The position numbers were made by a program, and so were the translations under genes. DNA of 33,153 nucleotides from Armatimonadota bacterium (lineage in GTDB: Bacteria > Armatimonadota > Armatimonadia > Armatimonadales > Capsulimonadaceae), in NCBI GenBank assembly GCA_019239955.1, contig JAFAZD010000120.1, positions 1 to 33,153 of the forward strand, read 5' to 3'. The first letter of the stretch is position 1. The number at the start of each line of letters is the position of its first letter. Positions 7,577 through 16,037 of the stretch are shown one piece after another. Under the pieces are notes generated by a model that did not search any database, was not told the origin of the DNA, and was given only the letters and a program-made list of their open reading frames with translations.

Positions 7577-7713
7577 TGAGAACGTCCTTTCAGCAGAGAT
7601 TATGTCACACGGACGAGATGGACGCGAACGGATACAGCAAGACACTCTACCCAAATTGCCGGGTTTCAAACAGCAACATCGGAAAACTATTCCCATTCCC
7701 GGTATTACTATGG

Positions 7714-7732
7714 TATAAGCCTCTACGGAGGC
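7714..7732 (+). promoter_or_regulatory. -10 box and ribosome site of fliQ
   Basis: TATAAG at 7714-7719 is followed by ACGGAGGC (7725-7732) 7 nt before the fliQ ATG. This gene therefore has a short leader with a Shine-Dalgarno site, in contrast to the leaderless starts elsewhere. No clear -35 was seen. Confidence 0.5.
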
Positions 7733-7739
7733 ATTTCCC

Positions 7740-8009
7740 ATGCGCGAAACCCAGGTGCTCGATCTGGCGCGGCACGCCATCGTTGTTGCCCTGCAATTGT
7801 CCCTGCCCATCTTGATTCTCTCGCTGGTGATCGGGGTCATGGTCAGCCTGTTTCAAGCCGTCACGCAGATTCAGGAGCAGACGCTGACCTTTGTGCCCAA
7901 GCTGCTCGCGCTCTCGCTGGCCCTGATCTTCCTCGGCCCCTGGATGCTGCACACGATCGTCGGCTTCACCGCTGGCCTCTTCGCCGGCCTCCCCAACGTC
8001 ATCCACTAG
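7740..8009 (+). CDS. fliQ: Flagellar export apparatus protein FliQ
   Basis: 89 residues, two membrane helices (about 15-37 and 56-80) with the conserved VGVMVSLFQAVTQIQEQTLTFVPK-type middle, here starting at G32. FliQ is part of the FliPQR export gate of the flagellar type III secretion system. Good Shine-Dalgarno site. fliP is not in the window, although fliP normally precedes fliQ; the upstream neighbour is instead a convergent-strand PEP-CTERM gene, so fliP must lie elsewhere. Confidence 0.95.
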   Translation: MRETQVLDLARHAIVVALQLSLPILILSLVIGVMVSLFQAVTQIQEQTLTFVPKLLALSLALIFLGPWMLHTIVGFTAGLFAGLPNVIH

Positions 8010-8095
8010 CCCATGGCTTCACCGAGTCGCCTCTGTCACTGGCCCCTCTGTCATTCTGATGGGGGAGGGGTGGCCGCAGGCCGGGGTGGGGGCTG

Positions 8096-8884
8096 ATGCC
8101 CGATCTTGCCGCCTTCTCCGCCGCCTCGCTGTGGGCGTTCCTGCAAATCTTCGCGCGCGTCACGTCCCTGTTCGTCACCGCCCCCGTGTTCGGCAGCCAG
8201 GAGATCCCCGCCCAGTCCAAGATCGGCCTCGCCGGCCTGCTGTCCCTGGTCCTGCTGCCCATTGTCCGGCGGACGCTGATGCCCGGTGTGCCGCCGGCGC
8301 TGGGCCCGATGGTCGCCGCCCTGCTGGGCGAGGCATTGGTCGGCCTGCTGATGGGCCTGATCGTCTCCCTGCTGTTCTTCGCCGTGCGCCTCGGCGGCGA
8401 CCTGATTGACTACCAGATGGGCTTCTCGCAGGCCGCGACGTTCAACCCGCAGTTCAACGAGTCGGTCTCGCCCATTGCCAACTTCCAGTACCGTTATGCC
8501 CTGGTGATCTACCTGCTCGCCAATGGCCACTGGCTGCTGCTGGCCGCCCTGGAGCGCTCGTTCGTGGCGCTGCCCATCGCCCGGATGGCGCTCGGCGGTC
8601 ATTCGCTGGGCGCCTTCACGGACCTGACCTTTCAGATGATGGTCGCCGGGTTGCAGATCGCCGCGCCGGGGGCCGCGGTGCTGCTGATCACGGACGTCGC
8701 GTTCGCCTTCCTGAACCGCGCCGTGCCGCAGATGCAGGTGTTCTGGGTCGGGATGCCGGTCAAGGTGGTGGTCGGCCTGGTCATGGTCCTGGCCGCCCTG
8801 CCCCTGCTGACCGCAGTGGTCGCCCACCTGGTCGCCGGCGCGCCCGACGACCTGGCCGTCCTCCTGCGGGGGATGCATCGCTGA
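8096..8884 (+). CDS. fliR: Flagellar export apparatus protein FliR
   Basis: 262 residues, about six membrane helices. Family features include FARVTSLFVTAPVFGSQEIP near the N-terminus, LGGDLIDYQMGFSQAATFNPQ in the middle and VGMPVKVVVGLVMVLAALPL near the end. It forms the export gate with FliP and FliQ. The 86-nt gap after fliQ contains GC-rich repeat-like sequence (CCCCTCTGTCATTCTGATGG then GGGAGGGG), so the start has only weak Shine-Dalgarno support; ATG 8096 gives the expected N-terminus. Confidence 0.95.
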   Translation: MPDLAAFSAASLWAFLQIFARVTSLFVTAPVFGSQEIPAQSKIGLAGLLSLVLLPIVRRTLMPGVPPALGPMVAALLGEALVGLLMGLIVSLLFFAVRLGGDLIDYQMGFSQAATFNPQFNESVSPIANFQYRYALVIYLLANGHWLLLAALERSFVALPIARMALGGHSLGAFTDLTFQMMVAGLQIAAPGAAVLLITDVAFAFLNRAVPQMQVFWVGMPVKVVVGLVMVLAALPLLTAVVAHLVAGAPDDLAVLLRGMHR

Positions 8885-8910
8885 CCTACCCCTGGCCGCA
8901 AGCGGCCTGT

Positions 8911-8995
8911 CCCCTCCCTGCCAGGGAAGGGGAAGAGCAGGAAGGGCAATCGTCCGCTGGGAAGCCTTTCCTCACCCTTCCCTGGCAGGGAAGGG
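8911..8995. repeat. Pair of palindromic repeats between fliR and flhB
   Basis: CCCCTCCCTG/CCAGGGAAGGGG lies at 8911-8932, and a perfect 10-bp palindrome CCCTTCCCTG-G-CAGGGAAGGG at 8975-8995. The spacing of two related hairpins within 90 bp resembles REPIN-style doublets. Confidence 0.7.
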
Positions 8996-9048
8996 ACCGC
9001 GGCGAGGAACGAGCAGCAGGGTTAGGTCTTCCGACGAGAGGCTGACAG

Positions 9049-10137
9049 ATGCCTGAAGGCGAAGAGAAATCGTTCCCCGCCACGCCCAAGCGGCGGGAGG
9101 AGGCGCGCAAGAAGGGCCAGGTGGCCCGCTCGGCGGAACTCGGCGCGGCGGCGACTCTGCTTGCCCTGATTCTCGCCCTCCATGTCCTGCTGCCCGGTGA
9201 CGCCGGCCTGTCCCTGCTGCGCGACACGCAGGCGGCCTTCCGCTTCGGCGGCCACGACGCCCTGACTTTCGGCGACGTGCAGCGCTGGCAGATGACCGGC
9301 CTGCTCTGGGCCGGACGGCTGCTGCTGCCGACCCTGCTGCTCGCCCTCGCCCTGGGCCTGGCCGTCGGCGTCGGCCAGGTCGGCTTCCACATCGCCCCGG
9401 AGGCGCTCGCGCCGCAGTGGCAGCGCGTCAACCCGGCCTCCGGCCTCAAGCGCCTGTTCTCCCTGCGCGGCACGGTGGAACTGGTCAAGAGTCTTCTCAA
9501 GCTGCTCTTTATCGGCGGCGTCTGCTACGGCGCGCTGCACGGTGTTATCGCCTCGGGCGAGATGTTGGGCCTGACTCGCAAGCCCCTGCCGGAAGCCCTG
9601 GGCGTCGTGGGCGGGCTGCTCTGGATGCTGGGTCTGCGCGTCGCCGTGGCCCTCTTCATCCTCGCCATCGCCGACTACGCCTACCAGAAGTACGACCATG
9701 AGAAAAATCTCCGCATGAGCATGAGCGAGATCAAGCAGGAGATGAAGCAGTCTGAGGGCGATCCGCAGGTCAAGGCCCGCGTCCGCCGCCTCCAGCGCGA
9801 GATGTCCAAACGCCGCATGATGCAGGACGTGCCCAAGGCCACCGTGGTCATCACCAACCCCACCCACTACGCCGTCGCCCTCCACTACGAACACGGCATG
9901 GGCGCCCCGAAGGTGCTCGCCAAGGGCCAGGACGAGATCGCCCGCCGGATCAAGGAGATCGCCCAGGAAAACAACGTCCCGCTGGTCGAGAATAAGCCGC
10001 TCGCCCAGACCCTGTACCGGACGGTGGAGATCGGCGACGAGATCCCGGCCGACCTCTACGAAGCCGTCGCCCAGGTACTGGCCTTCGTCTTCCGCACCTA
10101 TAGCCGCCGCCCCCGCCGGCAATCCACGCCCGGTTGA
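9049..10137 (+). CDS. flhB: Flagellar export switch protein FlhB
   Basis: 362 residues. The N-terminus carries the typical EKSFPATPKRREEARKKGQV stretch, followed by four membrane helices and a cytoplasmic domain with the self-cleaving NPTH motif at 270-273 (VVITNPTHYAVALHY). Cleavage between N and P switches export from hook to filament substrates. EKN and MSMSEIKQEMKQSEGDP precede it as in other FlhB. The stop codon overlaps the -35 box of the next gene. Confidence 0.96.
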   Translation: MPEGEEKSFPATPKRREEARKKGQVARSAELGAAATLLALILALHVLLPGDAGLSLLRDTQAAFRFGGHDALTFGDVQRWQMTGLLWAGRLLLPTLLLALALGLAVGVGQVGFHIAPEALAPQWQRVNPASGLKRLFSLRGTVELVKSLLKLLFIGGVCYGALHGVIASGEMLGLTRKPLPEALGVVGGLLWMLGLRVAVALFILAIADYAYQKYDHEKNLRMSMSEIKQEMKQSEGDPQVKARVRRLQREMSKRRMMQDVPKATVVITNPTHYAVALHYEHGMGAPKVLAKGQDEIARRIKEIAQENNVPLVENKPLAQTLYRTVEIGDEIPADLYEAVAQVLAFVFRTYSRRPRRQSTPG

Positions 10138-10162
10138 CAAACCCCGCTCCCTCCGGTAAACT
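10134..10162 (+). promoter_or_regulatory. Consensus promoter of the ApgM-family gene, leaderless spacing
   Basis: TTGACA (10134-10139) and TAAACT (10157-10162) are separated by 17 nt. The ATG is at 10171, 8 nt after the -10, so the transcript should start at or within about 2 nt of the start codon. No Shine-Dalgarno site is possible. Confidence 0.75.
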
Positions 10163-10170
10163 TTCGGTCT

Positions 10171-11355
10171 ATGAAATACATCATGCTGGTTCCCGACGGC
10201 ATGGCCGACCTTCCCATTCCCGAACTGGACGGGCAGACGCCGATGCAGGCGGCGCGGACGCCGAACTTTGACGCGCTGGCCGAGAACGCGCTGGTCGGCG
10301 CGGTGCTGACCGTGCCGCCGGGGATGTACCCCGGCAGCGATGTCGCCAACATGGCCCTGCTCGGCTACGACCCGCGCAAGTATTACACCGGGCGCGGGCC
10401 GATTGAGGCCATGGCGATGGGTGTGCCGCTCGACGCCGGGGACGTGGCGTACCGGTGCTCGCTGGTCAGCAGCGACGGCGAGGCTATGCTGGACTATTCC
10501 AGCGGCCACATCTCCACGGAGGAGTCGCGGCCACTGATCGAGTTGATTGACAAGAAACTGGGGAGCAGTCGGCTCAACTTCTACCCCGGCGTCCAGTACC
10601 GGCACATCATGGCCTGGCGCGGCGGGGCGGCGGACGTCAAGACGACCCCGCCCCACGACATCACAGGCCAGCCCCTCGCCTCCTACTGGCCGGAGGGTGA
10701 CGGCGCGGAAAAGCTCAAGCAGTGGATGTACGATTCGCTGGAGATTCTGGATAACCACCCGATCAACCGCCGCCGCCGCGAGGAGGGCAAGATGCCCGGC
10801 AACATGATCTGGCTGTGGGGCCAGGGCTACGCTCCCCGTCTGCCGAATTTCTTGCAGACCTTCGGCAAGCGCGGCGCGGTCATCACCGCCGTGGACGTGG
10901 TGCGCGGCCTGGGCCGGGCGACCGGCTTGGACATCATCAACGTCCCCGGCGCGACAGGGTACATTGACACCGACTACGCCGCCAAGGCCCGCTACGCCCT
11001 CGCCGCCCTGGACACGCGCGATTTCGTCTACGTCCATATCGAGTCGCCCGACGAGTCCGGCCATGAGGGAAACTTGGAGCACAAGCTGCGCGCGATTGAG
11101 GACATTGACCGCAAGTTCGTCGGGACGCTGCGGGAGGGGATGACAGGGCGCGACAATTACCGCCTGCTGATCGTCCCCGACCACAAGACGCCGCTGGCCC
11201 TGCGCACGCACGAGGAGGGCCCCGTCCCCTTCCTGCTGCACGACTCGGCCAGGCCCCACACCGCCTCGCACTTCCCCTTTGACGAGCGTGCCGTGGAGGA
11301 GGCGACCACGCAGGTGGAGGACGGGACCCGTCTCATTCGGATGCTGTTCGCCTGA
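10171..11355 (+). CDS. Cofactor-independent phosphoglycerate mutase, ApgM family
   Basis: 394 residues of the alkaline-phosphatase superfamily. It starts MKYIMLVPDGMADLP (metal-binding Asp in VPDGMAD). The catalytic serine fits SDVANMALLGYDP near residue 54, and the C-terminal metal site fits ESPDESGHEGN and VPDHKTPLALRTHE. The family converts 3-phosphoglycerate to 2-phosphoglycerate. A bacterial subgroup of this size has been proposed to act as homoserine kinase, and the sequence alone does not decide between the two. It has its own promoter and stands alone. Confidence 0.88.
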   Translation: MKYIMLVPDGMADLPIPELDGQTPMQAARTPNFDALAENALVGAVLTVPPGMYPGSDVANMALLGYDPRKYYTGRGPIEAMAMGVPLDAGDVAYRCSLVSSDGEAMLDYSSGHISTEESRPLIELIDKKLGSSRLNFYPGVQYRHIMAWRGGAADVKTTPPHDITGQPLASYWPEGDGAEKLKQWMYDSLEILDNHPINRRRREEGKMPGNMIWLWGQGYAPRLPNFLQTFGKRGAVITAVDVVRGLGRATGLDIINVPGATGYIDTDYAAKARYALAALDTRDFVYVHIESPDESGHEGNLEHKLRAIEDIDRKFVGTLREGMTGRDNYRLLIVPDHKTPLALRTHEEGPVPFLLHDSARPHTASHFPFDERAVEEATTQVEDGTRLIRMLFA

Positions 11356-11368
11356 GCCTCTTTTGCGC

Positions 11369-12097
11369 CTACAGCAGCGCCGCCACCAGGCCGGCGGCCA
11401 CCAGGGCCGCCGCCCAGAGGTAGTCCAGGTTGAACCAGGTTCGGCGCAGCAGCGACAGGCCCAGCTTTTCGTAGACGATGAGGGCGATGAGGCCCGCGAC
11501 GGCGAGCATGCTGAGGGTGTGCAGGGCCACGGCGGCGACCGATGGCCAGGGATTGATGCTCTGGCGAACGGCCATCGGATGAACCGGCGGGGCGGCGGTC
11601 AGCATGGGACAGTTCGCGGGCATGTTCGCCATTGCCGCCATCGCGGGGGCCATCGGTGGCGCGGCGATGTGGACGATGTGGGCCGCCGGGGGATGCGAGA
11701 GTGCCAGCAGCACCGGGACCAGCATCAGCCCAGCCCCGTGCGCCGACGCCATCAGGAACGACCACACGGTCAGATCCCGGAAGCCGACCTGCATCCCGAC
11801 CCAGCGCGGGTGGCGCGAGCGGACCAGCTTGAACGTCCCGAATCCGATGAGCAGCACCGCCAGCGCCCACTTCAGGACCTGCATGGGCAGGACGATCTGC
11901 GCCAGGCCGACGGCCCCCGCGACGGCGGCGATGGAGGCGGCGTGCCCCAGGGCGATCGGCGGCAGGGCCGCCAGGACCGCGCGACGGCTGCGTCGCTGCA
12001 AGCCCAGTGAGACGGCGAACAGCCAGCCCATCCCCGGATTAAGGCCATGATATGCGCCCAGCAGCGCCAGCGCGATCCAGGGCCAGTGCGTGTGCAT
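11369..12097 (-). CDS. Six-helix membrane protein, NicO/RcnA-like fold, function unknown
   Basis: 242 residues, about six membrane helices. The first helix carries AYHGLNPGMGWLFAVSLGLQ, similar in position and style to the HxxDPGH motif of nickel/cobalt exporters; a later helix has SAHGAGLMLVPVLL. Between helices 4 and 5 lies a loop rich in His, Met and Pro (HPPAAHIVHIAAPPMAPAMA, then a Cys and more Met/His), which could bind a metal such as copper or nickel. Substrate is unknown. It is convergent with the ApgM gene, separated by only 13 nt, with no obvious terminator. Confidence 0.55.
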   Translation of the reverse strand: MHTHWPWIALALLGAYHGLNPGMGWLFAVSLGLQRRSRRAVLAALPPIALGHAASIAAVAGAVGLAQIVLPMQVLKWALAVLLIGFGTFKLVRSRHPRWVGMQVGFRDLTVWSFLMASAHGAGLMLVPVLLALSHPPAAHIVHIAAPPMAPAMAAMANMPANCPMLTAAPPVHPMAVRQSINPWPSVAAVALHTLSMLAVAGLIALIVYEKLGLSLLRRTWFNLDYLWAAALVAAGLVAALL

Positions 12098-12136
12098 GTG
12101 GAATGCCTACTGCTTCGTTGACGAACCGACTGTCAC

Positions 12137-12253
12137 AGCGAATGAATTCGCCGCTCGGTAGCCTTCGGCTGAGTGTCCGCCTTCGCGGACACCATCTTGT
12201 CTCCGCGCAGGCGGAGACTCGGCGCTTCGCCCCAAGCGGCGAATTCATTCGCT
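12137..12253. repeat. Structured inverted-repeat element, copy 2 (117 bp)
   Basis: Perfect 19-bp terminal inverted repeats AGCGAATGAATTCGCCGCT lie at 12137-12155 and 12235-12253. Two 8-bp-stem hairpins lie inside: GTGTCCGC-CTTC-GCGGACAC (12173-12192) and GTCTCCGC-GCAG-GCGGAGAC (12199-12218). Same architecture as 3317-3453. It occupies most of the gap between the NicO-like gene and the stop of the SBP56 gene. Confidence 0.88.
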
Positions 12254-12286
12254 GACCTCTTCGCCGGCCCCTTGTTTCTGGTCCTC

Positions 12287-13687
12287 TTACGGGAAGCAAT
12301 AAGAGTCCGACGAGGCATCGCCGCCTTGCAGACGGACCTGGTGGGGGCGCTCGCCCTCAAAGGTCAGGAAGAAGTTCGGATCGGGCTTGAGGCCGCCGTG
12401 CGGGTCGGCGTTCAGCTTGACCATCCAGCCGTCCAGCCCTTCGGGGTAGAACTGCGCGTCCCAGCGCGAGTAGAGCGAGTTGGTCAGGTAGACGCGCCGG
12501 CCGTCGCGGCTGACCTCCACCATCTGCGGCCCGCCGTTCAGCGGCCCGCCCGAATGGGGATGCGCCGCGCGCTCCACGATGCCGCCCAGCCGCACCGATC
12601 CTGTCTGCTTCGGCTGGAACGGGTCGGAGACGTCGAACTGCTTCAGCTCGCCCGTGCCCCAGCAGGAGACGTAGAGCTGCCGGTCGTCCAGGCTGAGGGC
12701 GATGTCCGTGACCAGCGGCGGCACGGCCCCGAAGGGCTTGAGGGCCGGGGGCAGCCTGTCGGCGTCCGCCGGCTCGGCGGGGATTTCAATCACCTTGCGG
12801 ATGCCCCAGCTGTTCTTCTCCCGGTACCAGGTCCAGACCGACGCCGACAGGTCCTTGAGCGAGACCACCACACCGACAAAGCCATAGGGCTTGGTGGGGT
12901 CGTGCGCGGGGCGCAGTTCCAGCACCATCTGTTGCTCGGCCCCTAAATCAATCGCCTCCAGATGCTTGCGGCGGCGCAGGTCCCAGAGGTGGACGTGGTG
13001 GCCGTACTTGCCGGCCAGCAGCAGCTCGGGGTTGACCCCCTCCTCGACCATGTTGGGCGTGCCCCACTCGCTGGTGATGAGGGTGTCGAAGCCCAGGTGC
13101 CACCAGAAGTCGTAGGCCAGGTACTGCGGCCCGCGCTCCACCTCCCAGCGCCCCAGCACCTCGAAGGACTCACAGTCCAGGATGAAGATGCCGCCCGGTC
13201 CGTCGCCGTTGACATTCCCCAGCGCGCTGGCATAGATGCCGTCGGGGCCGCAGTGGAAGGTGTGCGGGCGGCTGTAGCCGGTCTTGTTGGCGATCTCCTG
13301 GGCCGTGATGGTCTTGACGATCTGCGGCTTGCGCGGGGCGGGCTTGGTGTCCACGACGTAGATGTTGGAGGAGCGCAGGCCTGGCACGAGCAGGTAGCGG
13401 CGCTCGACGTGAGGGTGGGGGGCGTAGGGGCACAGCGCGGCGCTGCACGCATTCCAGCCGAAGTGGTGCAGCTCGTCGCCCGCCTGGGGCATCTCCAGCC
13501 GCCCGACGGTCTGCGCGTATGTCGGTGAGGACGGGTTGGTGTCCACCACCACCAACGCATCGGGTCGGCCGTCCTCGCCCGCATTGGGGTTGAGCGTCAC
13601 CACATACGCCAGTTCCTCCGGCGGGGCCTGGCCGGCCAGGCGCGGGGAGGCGTAGAATGTCGGATCGGGCTTCCAAAGGGCCATCAT
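12287..13687 (-). CDS. Selenium-binding protein SBP56 / methanethiol oxidase
   Basis: 466 residues, full length for the family. Conserved blocks: ELHHFGWNACSAALC, SRPHTFHCGPDGIYASALGN, SEWGTPNMVEEG, GHHVHLWDLRRRKH, YVSCWGTGELKQFDVSDP and the C-terminal HQVRLQGGDASSDSYC. Bacterial relatives oxidise methanethiol to formaldehyde, H2S and H2O2 and bind copper; the His-rich blocks are the likely ligands. No signal peptide is visible, so it is probably cytoplasmic. A Shine-Dalgarno site (GAGGTG) precedes the ATGATG start. Proximity to the sulfate-activation genes may be a sulfur theme or chance. Confidence 0.93.
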   Translation of the reverse strand: MMALWKPDPTFYASPRLAGQAPPEELAYVVTLNPNAGEDGRPDALVVVDTNPSSPTYAQTVGRLEMPQAGDELHHFGWNACSAALCPYAPHPHVERRYLLVPGLRSSNIYVVDTKPAPRKPQIVKTITAQEIANKTGYSRPHTFHCGPDGIYASALGNVNGDGPGGIFILDCESFEVLGRWEVERGPQYLAYDFWWHLGFDTLITSEWGTPNMVEEGVNPELLLAGKYGHHVHLWDLRRRKHLEAIDLGAEQQMVLELRPAHDPTKPYGFVGVVVSLKDLSASVWTWYREKNSWGIRKVIEIPAEPADADRLPPALKPFGAVPPLVTDIALSLDDRQLYVSCWGTGELKQFDVSDPFQPKQTGSVRLGGIVERAAHPHSGGPLNGGPQMVEVSRDGRRVYLTNSLYSRWDAQFYPEGLDGWMVKLNADPHGGLKPDPNFFLTFEGERPHQVRLQGGDASSDSYCFP

Positions 13688-13740
13688 TGCACCTCATCAA
13701 AGACAAGTAAACCCATTGCTTTTATGGGCGATGCGAGTCA

Positions 13741-14220
13741 TTATGCGCCGGGGCGGGGCGATTTGTCAAGGGCGGCTGTCAGCCCCAGCGTCTGCGCCAG
13801 GTACTGGAGCAGGGCGTCTCCGTCGGGCGGCCGGGCGCGGTAGCCGATGTACCCATCCGGGCGGATGAGGTACAGGCAGGGGGACTGCGCCGCGTAGCGG
13901 TCGTGGAGCGCATGGTCGGGGCCAAGCGCCAGGTGGCCGTCCCGGGACACGTCGCCGGCGGGGCCTCGCCTGCGACGACCAGATGCGCCGTGACGAACCC
14001 GCCGAACCGACTCCCGACTGCCTCGGCGATCTCCGGGAAGGGCCGCCGGGTGCCCGCGCGCCGTGAACTCCGCGGCCAGCCCCATGTTCTGCAACGTTTC
14101 CAGTATGCGCGCCTGAATGCTCAGCCTTCGACCAGCGCGACGGCTCCGGTGCCTTGTCAGCAATGCGGCAGCCGACCCCGCGCCGACGACCAACACGTCA
14201 ACTTGAGTTGGGGTCCCCAT
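13741..14220 (-). pseudogene. Remnant of a PheA/TfdB-type FAD monooxygenase
   Basis: The open frame keeps an N-terminus typical of flavin hydroxylases (VDVLVVGAGSAA, with the dinucleotide motif already damaged) and a short SIQARILETLQNMGL stretch. It then reads out of frame until LHDRYAAQSPCLYLIRPDGY and YRARPPDG, which is the family's C-terminal end. Between 13950 and 14039 another minus-strand frame encodes EIAEAVGSRFGGFVTAHLVV, the piece that should precede that end. Most of the FAD and substrate domains (normally about 500 residues in total) are missing. The combination of large deletion and frameshift marks it as dead. Confidence 0.8.
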
Positions 14221-14250
14221 GACAATGCTCCTGCCCCCGACGGTTAGTCC

Positions 14251-15945
14251 CTACCCTTTTGCGCCGGCTTTTTTGAGCAGAGACACCACTCGATCATCCT
14301 GCATGGACTTTGCCCACCCCAGCGCCGTGCCACCAGACGGCGTTTTCGCATTCACGTCCGCGCCGGCGGCAATCAGGGCCTCGATGTCACGGGTGCTCGT
14401 CTGTCGTCGGTCGGCGACCCACTCGATCTTCGGTGGATCGCCTGGTCTGGGTCCATTGCCCGTGATGATGGCCGTACGGCGCGAGGATACAGCCATCATC
14501 AGAGGGGTCAGACCCGCGTCATTGCGGGCGTTGACATCCGCGCCTTTGGTGATGAGCAGCGGCACGATGTCAGGTTGATGTTGAGATTCAGCCTCGTTCA
14601 TATGCTGGAGCGCGATCCAAAGGGCCGTTTCCCCATATCTGCTCCTGGTGCGAGCATCCGCGCCGTAAGTCATCAGCAATGCAGCGGCCTCTGTGTAGCC
14701 TTGCTGTAGGGCGATCATGAGCGGGGTCTGGCCGCTGCTGTTCCGGGCATTGACGTCCGGCTTTGTCGGGAGCAGAGCGCGCGAATCGTTCAGGCGCGAG
14801 AGCAGAAGACGCATCAAAGAGAGATTGCCCACCGCATCCACTAAGAGTGTCCTGCCGGGCCTATTCGGAATGTTGACGTCGGCCCCTTGGGCCAGCAAGA
14901 ATTCGGCGGTCTTGCCCAAGTCCTTGCGGTGTTCAGTGTTCAGCCCTGGGCCTGGGACAAGGAATTCGGCGACGTGGCGGAGAGCGGTGTCGCCGTTATC
15001 GTCCTGGCCGTTGATGTCGGCCCCATGCGCGAGGAGATACTGGACCATGTCCAGATTCCCCGCGTAGGCTTCAGTAATCAGTGGCGTCCACCCGAAGTTG
15101 TCCTTTGCCCCGGCGTCTGCTCCCTGCTCAATCAGGAACTTGATCGTGTCCTTTGTCGCATCCGTGTTGCCCTGGAGGATGGCGGATTGCAGGGCTGATG
15201 TGGTCACGGAGCGCCTGGTGTTCGGATCGGCGGCTGTCGCAAGCAGCACCTTGACGTTTTCCAGGCGTGCGACAAAGGCCGCGTCGTCCAGCGCCTGGCG
15301 GCTGTCCAGGGTCCCGCCGGCATCCAGGACGGCCTGGACCGCCGCAGGCGGTCCATCCTGGGCGGCCAGCGACAGCACCGACTCCCCGGCATCATTGCGA
15401 GCGTTCGGGTCCGCGCCGTGCGCCAACAGAAGGCGCGTCAGGCTGGTCTGTGCTTCGGATGCCTGCGCGATGGTGATGGCATACATCAGGGCCGACCTGC
15501 CGGCGCCATCCCGAACATTGACGTCCGCACCATGAGCGACCAACAACTGCACTGCCTCCGGGTGTCCGTTGGACGCTGCCAACATTAAAGGGGTGACTCC
15601 GTGATCGTCCCTGGCATTGACGTTCGCCCCTGTGGCCAGCAACAACCGCACCATCGCCATGTAAGTGCCGGCCGGGAGGCCATTCCGCGCCGCCTGGCTC
15701 AGCGGCTTGACACCATTATCCAGGACGGCCATGAGCGCCGTCTCCCCGTGTGTGCCCTTGCTGTTGATGTCCACCCTGCGCGCCAGCAGGCGCTTCACGG
15801 AGGCCGCGTCCCCACGCTTGGCGGCGTCGAGGAGTTGGGAGGTCACATCTTGGCGTGAGACAGGCGCGGGGGGAAGCGAGGAGATGGCGGTCGCCAGAAC
15901 AAGACCCAGCGACAAGATCAGCAGGACAACGCCCAAGCGTTTCAT
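14251..15945 (-). CDS. Exported ankyrin-repeat protein
   Basis: 564 residues: a signal peptide or anchor (residues 5-25, KRLGVVLLILSLGLVLATAI) followed by about 14 ankyrin repeats filling the rest (LLLAHGADPNARNDAGESVL, LLAHGADINGQDDNGDTAL and so on). Several repeats carry long insertions between helix and loop, for example near residues 320-345 and 490-530. Ankyrin repeats bind proteins; no catalytic domain is present and the partner is unknown. A leadered start: AGAGGAG before ATG 15945 and TATAAT at 15998-16003 on the minus strand. Confidence 0.9.
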   Translation of the reverse strand: MKRLGVVLLILSLGLVLATAISSLPPAPVSRQDVTSQLLDAAKRGDAASVKRLLARRVDINSKGTHGETALMAVLDNGVKPLSQAARNGLPAGTYMAMVRLLLATGANVNARDDHGVTPLMLAASNGHPEAVQLLVAHGADVNVRDGAGRSALMYAITIAQASEAQTSLTRLLLAHGADPNARNDAGESVLSLAAQDGPPAAVQAVLDAGGTLDSRQALDDAAFVARLENVKVLLATAADPNTRRSVTTSALQSAILQGNTDATKDTIKFLIEQGADAGAKDNFGWTPLITEAYAGNLDMVQYLLAHGADINGQDDNGDTALRHVAEFLVPGPGLNTEHRKDLGKTAEFLLAQGADVNIPNRPGRTLLVDAVGNLSLMRLLLSRLNDSRALLPTKPDVNARNSSGQTPLMIALQQGYTEAAALLMTYGADARTRSRYGETALWIALQHMNEAESQHQPDIVPLLITKGADVNARNDAGLTPLMMAVSSRRTAIITGNGPRPGDPPKIEWVADRRQTSTRDIEALIAAGADVNAKTPSGGTALGWAKSMQDDRVVSLLKKAGAKG

Positions 15946-16037
15946 GGCAATGCTCCTCTCGAAAACAAATCGTCTCTCAGAACAAAGGCCGTTGTCAAAT
16001 TATACCGCACCGGCACGCCCCGACGCCAGGATCGGGA

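Noticed and set aside
6773-7840. Longer reading of the PEP-CTERM gene starting at 7840
   Set aside because: It would add 88 residues before a perfectly placed signal peptide, and run antisense into the start of fliQ.
9022-11271. A 749-codon minus-strand open frame opposite flhB and the ApgM gene
   Set aside because: It is antisense to two clear genes on different frames, has no recognisable domain and crosses the promoter between them.
12137-12253. CRISPR-like or attachment-site interpretation of the repeat element
   Set aside because: There is no repeated spacer structure, no cas genes and no integrase; two copies with terminal inverted repeats and hairpins fit a small mobile repeat better.
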